A stretch of 8,886 nt of DNA from an uncultured Erysipelotrichaceae bacterium (GTDB lineage Bacteria; Bacillota_I; Bacilli_A; RFN20; CAG-826): assembly GCA_902791085.1 (NCBI GenBank), contig CADAUN010000049.1, positions 1-8,886 on the forward strand. The letters run 5' to 3'. Both the position numbers and the translations under genes were made by a program. Shown here piece by piece: positions 6,120 through 8,886 of the stretch (within the stretch, counting starts at the first letter, position 1; the number at the start of each line of letters is the position of its first letter). The notes beneath the pieces were generated by a model. It ran no database searches, had not been told where the DNA came from, and saw nothing but the letters and a program-made list of their open reading frames with translations.

Positions 6120-6848
6120 ATGGAATTCGTAAAGAAATCCATCAACAAATGGATCGAAGCTGCTTTGATTTTGACCATTGGGATTCTCATTGTTGTCGCT
6201 GGCGCCCAACTTGGTAACGCCACCATCAATTGGAGTACTGGCACCGTCACTGATGTTTCTGCCGATGCATTAAACGCCATTTCTTTGGTGCTTGGCATCG
6301 CCTTCATCGTGATTGGCTCATTAGTCATTATCGCTGCGTTGGCTGCTTCCATTCTCAATCGCAAAGGATTTGCTGCTGCCGCTTCTGGCGCTGGCATGAC
6401 GTTAGCCATTGGGATTTGGCTTGTGGCTGCTCGCACGGCTGCCCAAATGTTGATGTTGCTTCTTGGATTCGTTCCTTATGCATTGATCGTAGTTGGCTCT
6501 GTGATGTTAGTTGACGCTGTCTTTGTTTTAGTGAACGGAATTCGTGAAAAAGCCGTCAAGAAAGCCATTCCTGCCGCCATCGTTGGTTTTGTTGTCTCCA
6601 TTGCTTCGATTGTGCTCGGCGCTTTATGCTTAGCCAAGAACGGAGAAGGTGACACAATCATCTCTCAAGGCGCGCAATTGATTATCTTCGGCGTCATTCT
6701 TATCGTCTATGCAGCCTATCTTATCCTTGCCACATTCGTCCCAACTGTCGAAGTGGTTGTGGTAAAGACGGTCGGCAAAGAGACGGAAGAAAAGAAAGCA
6801 GAAAACACCATTGACGCTTCTGCTACCGAAGAAAAGAAAGAAAACTAA
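6120..6848 (+). CDS. DUF308/HdeD-like six-TM membrane protein
   Basis: A 242-residue membrane protein with six hydrophobic segments (about 12-31, 52-79, 84-104, 113-138, 148-172, 184-205) arranged as three hairpins rich in Ala, Ile, Val and Gly, the pattern of DUF308/HdeD-like proteins. The only sizeable hydrophilic loop, QLGNATINWSTGTVTDVSADAL (30-51), lies between TM1 and TM2. A charged, Lys/Glu-rich tail (217-242, including TEEKKAEN and TEEKKEN) should be cytoplasmic. HdeD in enterobacteria is linked to acid resistance, but DUF308 proteins generally have no proven activity, so no function is assigned. It is monocistronic: its own promoter, a good ribosome site and a terminator 16 bases past the stop. 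It is the only complete + strand gene here. Confidence 0.75.
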   Translation: MEFVKKSINKWIEAALILTIGILIVVAGAQLGNATINWSTGTVTDVSADALNAISLVLGIAFIVIGSLVIIAALAASILNRKGFAAAASGAGMTLAIGIWLVAARTAAQMLMLLLGFVPYALIVVGSVMLVDAVFVLVNGIREKAVKKAIPAAIVGFVVSIASIVLGALCLAKNGEGDTIISQGAQLIIFGVILIVYAAYLILATFVPTVEVVVVKTVGKETEEKKAENTIDASATEEKKEN

Positions 6849-6864
6849 TTTTCCTTTCTGCTTT

Positions 6865-6899
6865 AAAAAGGCGATTCTTTCGAGAATGCGCCTTTTTTT
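6865..6899. terminator. Strong bidirectional Rho-independent terminator
   Basis: AAAAAGGCG-ATTCT (6865-6878), loop TTCG, then AGAAT-G-CGCCTTTTTTT (6883-6899). This is a 14-pair stem with one bulged G, a stable UUCG tetraloop and T7 on the + strand, T5 on the minus strand. It lies between the stops of the convergent DUF308-like and GH78-like genes, and the base composition lets it end both transcripts. Confidence 0.92.
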
Positions 6900-6902
6900 G
6901 TT

Positions 6903-8540
6903 TTATGCGACACGAACGCTAACGGCGATGCCGTCCGGTTTCTCATAACTCACGAGCTTGCCTTCACGACAATGTATGGTCAAAGGACCTAGAACAGTCG
7001 CAATTGTGGCGTCTAAAGTCTGAATGGGGCCTAATTTTGGAGCAATTTCATAGTGATATGCGTCAAGCGGATGGATGCCAGCCACTTCTTCTAACAAGAA
7101 AGGCGCCGGACCAGATGCCCAACCATGGCACAAGCTTAAGCGATATCCAACATAACAATAATTGCCATAATCCGAAGCTAAATAAGGCTTTCCTTCTTCT
7201 GGCATTTGGTCAACGCCTATGCCTTTCCAATCCAAATCATAATCTTCAAAGAAGGTGGTCGCTCCGTGATCTAGCATTCCGCCATAATATTCTTTCAAAC
7301 AACGTAATGCGTCTTCGATGCGATTGCCATCCGCTAATGCTTTTAAGCAAAGATACATCGAAAAAGTAGAGAAACCATGCCCTCCATCTTTGACTAGGGC
7401 GTCTAAATCGCCACGTCCATATCCTTCATATACCGTGCCAATTTGGCTTTTCATCGCTTTTTTCGTTAAAGGAACTTCGCGAACTCTTTGTGCTAAAGAA
7501 GAAACCGCGTCAGTATTTAATCCCAATACGGAATAGAGATAGGTTGCACTTCGTAATGCAATCTTTAGCAACGCAACGACGGCAGTTTCGCTATTTTCAT
7601 TGCCCCAAGTCGGCCAGTCAATGAAATACTCGAGCTCGCTATGCGCCGCATCGGCACAACGATCGAAATTCAATCGCCCTTCTTCATCCACGCAAAGCGA
7701 CAATTGATGCACTAAACCCTGTAAATAACGCGCATTGGTCTTTAACCAATCAAGCTCCCCTGTTCTTCGATAATAATCTTCTAATTCCATGATCCACCAC
7801 AAAGAATAAGAAGGAATGCCATTCATCCATCCTGGTAAAGGAGAAGCATCACGAGAAAAATCTAAAGAACGGCGAACGCCATCTAATGCACCGTAGCCGT
7901 CAAGAATGGTTTTGACTTCAACTCCCATGTCGCCCGTCCAGACCAAACGATCCCGTTTGATGCCATCATATAAATAACCATTTTGTAAACAAAGGAAGGC
8001 AGTGCGGCAAGAAATTTTAAAAATTCGGTTCAAACGCGGATCATCTGAACGGAAATGCGCAACACGAGAAACATTTGGATGTTTTGCCATCAAAACGATG
8101 GCTTGCAAATACATGGTTTTGTCACCGACATTGTCCAAACGGGCAAAGCGAAAACCAGAACAGCCGACGGTGTTATCGCAAAGAGGGGGCAACGCATAGA
8201 CAAAGTCGCGTGGAGAATGATCGCCAGTGGCGTTCTTTTCTCCAATATTCACCATCGTTTCTCCAACCGATTCGCCAAAACGAATACGTAAAGGATTTGC
8301 GCCTGCTGAGACACCTTCTAACGCTTTCACTAAAATACGAATCCCACCGGCATATTCTTCGCCAAAATCCAAGACAATGTGCGAATGAGGAGGGAAAACG
8401 AACATTTTCAAAGGATCGGAAAGCAAATTGAGAACCAATGGATGAATCTCCAACAAGCGTTCCGCGTTTTTTGCCTCTTTGCTCACTTCCACAATGCGTG
8501 AAGGATAAATGGGAGTTACGGTCTCTTGCGTTTCAATCAT
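6903..8540 (-). CDS. GH78-like (alpha-L-rhamnosidase-related) glycosidase, cytoplasmic
   Basis: A 545-residue protein with no signal peptide, so probably acting on imported oligosaccharides. Residues about 45-160 are a beta-sandwich domain with the characteristic IVLDFGEEYAGGIRILV (55-71). The (alpha/alpha)6 catalytic domain follows, with YDGIKRDRLVWTGD (191-204), MNGIPSYSLWWIMELEDYY (239-257), GATTFFEDYD (426-435, Glu432 the candidate base), then LCHGWASGPAPFLLEEVAGI (470-489). A short beta domain closes the protein. The order and spacing match GH78, but the protein is shorter than typical rhamnosidases and the acid motif differs: family enzymes have a Glu where Asp197 stands, so rhamnose specificity is uncertain. 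The frame is open to 8612, but GGAGGAGG sits eight bases before ATG 8540, whereas 8612 has no ribosome site and a -10-like box lies inside the longer frame. Confidence 0.82.
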   Translation of the reverse strand: MIETQETVTPIYPSRIVEVSKEAKNAERLLEIHPLVLNLLSDPLKMFVFPPHSHIVLDFGEEYAGGIRILVKALEGVSAGANPLRIRFGESVGETMVNIGEKNATGDHSPRDFVYALPPLCDNTVGCSGFRFARLDNVGDKTMYLQAIVLMAKHPNVSRVAHFRSDDPRLNRIFKISCRTAFLCLQNGYLYDGIKRDRLVWTGDMGVEVKTILDGYGALDGVRRSLDFSRDASPLPGWMNGIPSYSLWWIMELEDYYRRTGELDWLKTNARYLQGLVHQLSLCVDEEGRLNFDRCADAAHSELEYFIDWPTWGNENSETAVVALLKIALRSATYLYSVLGLNTDAVSSLAQRVREVPLTKKAMKSQIGTVYEGYGRGDLDALVKDGGHGFSTFSMYLCLKALADGNRIEDALRCLKEYYGGMLDHGATTFFEDYDLDWKGIGVDQMPEEGKPYLASDYGNYCYVGYRLSLCHGWASGPAPFLLEEVAGIHPLDAYHYEIAPKLGPIQTLDATIATVLGPLTIHCREGKLVSYEKPDGIAVSVRVA

Positions 8541-8548
8541 GACGATGT

Positions 8549-8556
8549 CCTCCTCC
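8549..8556 (-). promoter_or_regulatory. Ribosome binding site deciding the glycosidase start
   Basis: GGAGGAGG on the minus strand, eight bases before ATG 8540: the strongest Shine-Dalgarno in the window. It removes 24 residues from the longest frame. Confidence 0.85.
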
Positions 8557-8588
8557 GAAAACGGATTTTTTATTTTATGGTCTTTTTT

Positions 8589-8594
8589 ATTATA
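8589..8594 (-). promoter_or_regulatory. Likely -10 box of the glycosidase gene
   Basis: A perfect TATAAT on the minus strand, 48 bases before ATG 8540, placing transcription start near 8582 and leaving a leader of roughly 42 bases with the ribosome site. No good -35 is seen at 16-19 bases (TCTCTA/TTCTCT), so it may need an activator. Confidence 0.45.
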
Positions 8595-8617
8595 AGAAGA
8601 ACGCTTTGCCATAGAGA

Positions 8618-8668
8618 AAGGAAATCATTAAAAATGGTGAGATTTCCTTAATTTTCACTGAAATTAAG
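8618..8668. repeat. Two abutting inverted repeats between the right-edge gene and the glycosidase
   Basis: AAGGAAATC (8618-8626) with GATTTCCTT (8641-8649) is a nine-base stem around a 14-base loop. CTTAATTT (8647-8654) with AAATTAAG (8661-8668) is an eight-base stem around six bases and contains the stop of the right-edge gene. They share bases 8647-8649, so in a minus-strand transcript only one can form fully. The first is followed by TTTCTCT, which may make it a weak terminator for the right-edge gene. Confidence 0.4.
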
Positions 8669-8886
8669 ACAACAAAGAACGATCGGTGACCTTACCCCAT
8701 AAAGCCAAAGCTTCGTCATCTAATCCCTCTACACAGTAAGATTTCGTATGAACGCTCTTTTGATGAAAGAACACATAATAGTCTTCAAAGTCCTTTCCTT
8801 CTTCGCCATAGGTAATATAAGAAGACCATAATCCGTCTTGATTCTTTTGACTTTCATGAGAAAAAGCCAAAATACCATAGGAAACC
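8664..8886 (-). CDS. C-terminal part of an unrecognised protein
   Basis: A minus-strand frame runs off the right edge and ends at TAA, leaving at least 73 residues (from VSYGILAFSHESQ to VTDRSLLS). The internal TTG near 8870 is not needed as a start, because the frame stays open upstream to the edge. The piece is soluble, acidic and aromatic-rich (GEEGKDFEDYYVFFHQ) with a single Cys in SYCVEG, and ends in a helix-like LDDEALALWGKVTD. I do not recognise a family. It is read in the same direction as the glycosidase, but the hairpins and separate -10 box argue for separate transcription. Confidence 0.6.
   Translation of the reverse strand, partial: VSYGILAFSHESQKNQDGLWSSYITYGEEGKDFEDYYVFFHQKSVHTKSYCVEGLDDEALALWGKVTDRSLLS

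Noticed and set aside
5976..6209. 78-residue N-terminal extension of the ECF S component
   Set aside because: It would overlap the start and promoter of the divergent + strand gene, has no family resemblance, and contains the TATAAT box.
7004..7369. 121-codon + strand frame within the glycosidase gene
   Set aside because: Antisense to conserved GH78-like sequence; no start signals and no protein-like composition.
8075..8431. 118-codon + strand frame opposite the glycosidase N-terminal domain
   Set aside because: Rich in Arg/His/Gln as expected of an antisense shadow, with overlapping alternatives in the other frames.

Overview
The window reads as a chromosomal stretch from a low-to-mid GC Gram-positive bacterium, most likely an uncultured gut Bacilli/Erysipelotrichia-type Firmicute. 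This is inferred from gene content (ECF-transporter S component, MATE exporter, Gram-positive-style lipoprotein), AGGAGG-type ribosome binding sites and a dense, mostly one-strand layout. TGA is used as a stop in at least three genes, so this is the standard bacterial code and not the UGA=Trp Mollicutes code. I see no RNA genes, insertion sequences, CRISPR or prophage, and no gene-free stretch longer than about 145 bases.

Layout, left to right. The last 34 codons of a + strand protein enter from the left edge and converge on a minus-strand block ending at a hairpin terminator (113-149). In transcription order (right to left) that block is: an ECF S component (start 5975), a MATE exporter, an unrecognised six-TM membrane protein, a NahK-like sugar 1-kinase (start 2999) and an S41 peptidase lipoprotein. 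The last two are two bases apart and probably translationally coupled. From the 145-base divergent region (5976-6119) a + strand DUF308/HdeD-like membrane protein is read the other way. It ends at a strong bidirectional terminator shared with a convergent minus-strand GH78-like glycosidase. The C-terminus of an unrecognised protein runs off the right edge.

Function. The kinase and the cytoplasmic glycosidase suggest sugar or glycan salvage. The surface peptidase, exporter and ECF S component suggest envelope and nutrient functions. No single pathway ties them together, and I find no convincing new multi-gene system. The points most worth a second look are: a dockerin/EF-hand-type calcium loop inside the S41 catalytic domain; a pair of divergent promoters sharing the core GTGTCTAYAAT, one of which leaves almost no leader before the ECF gene; an altered GH78 acid motif; and two start-site corrections (nahK-like gene and glycosidase).
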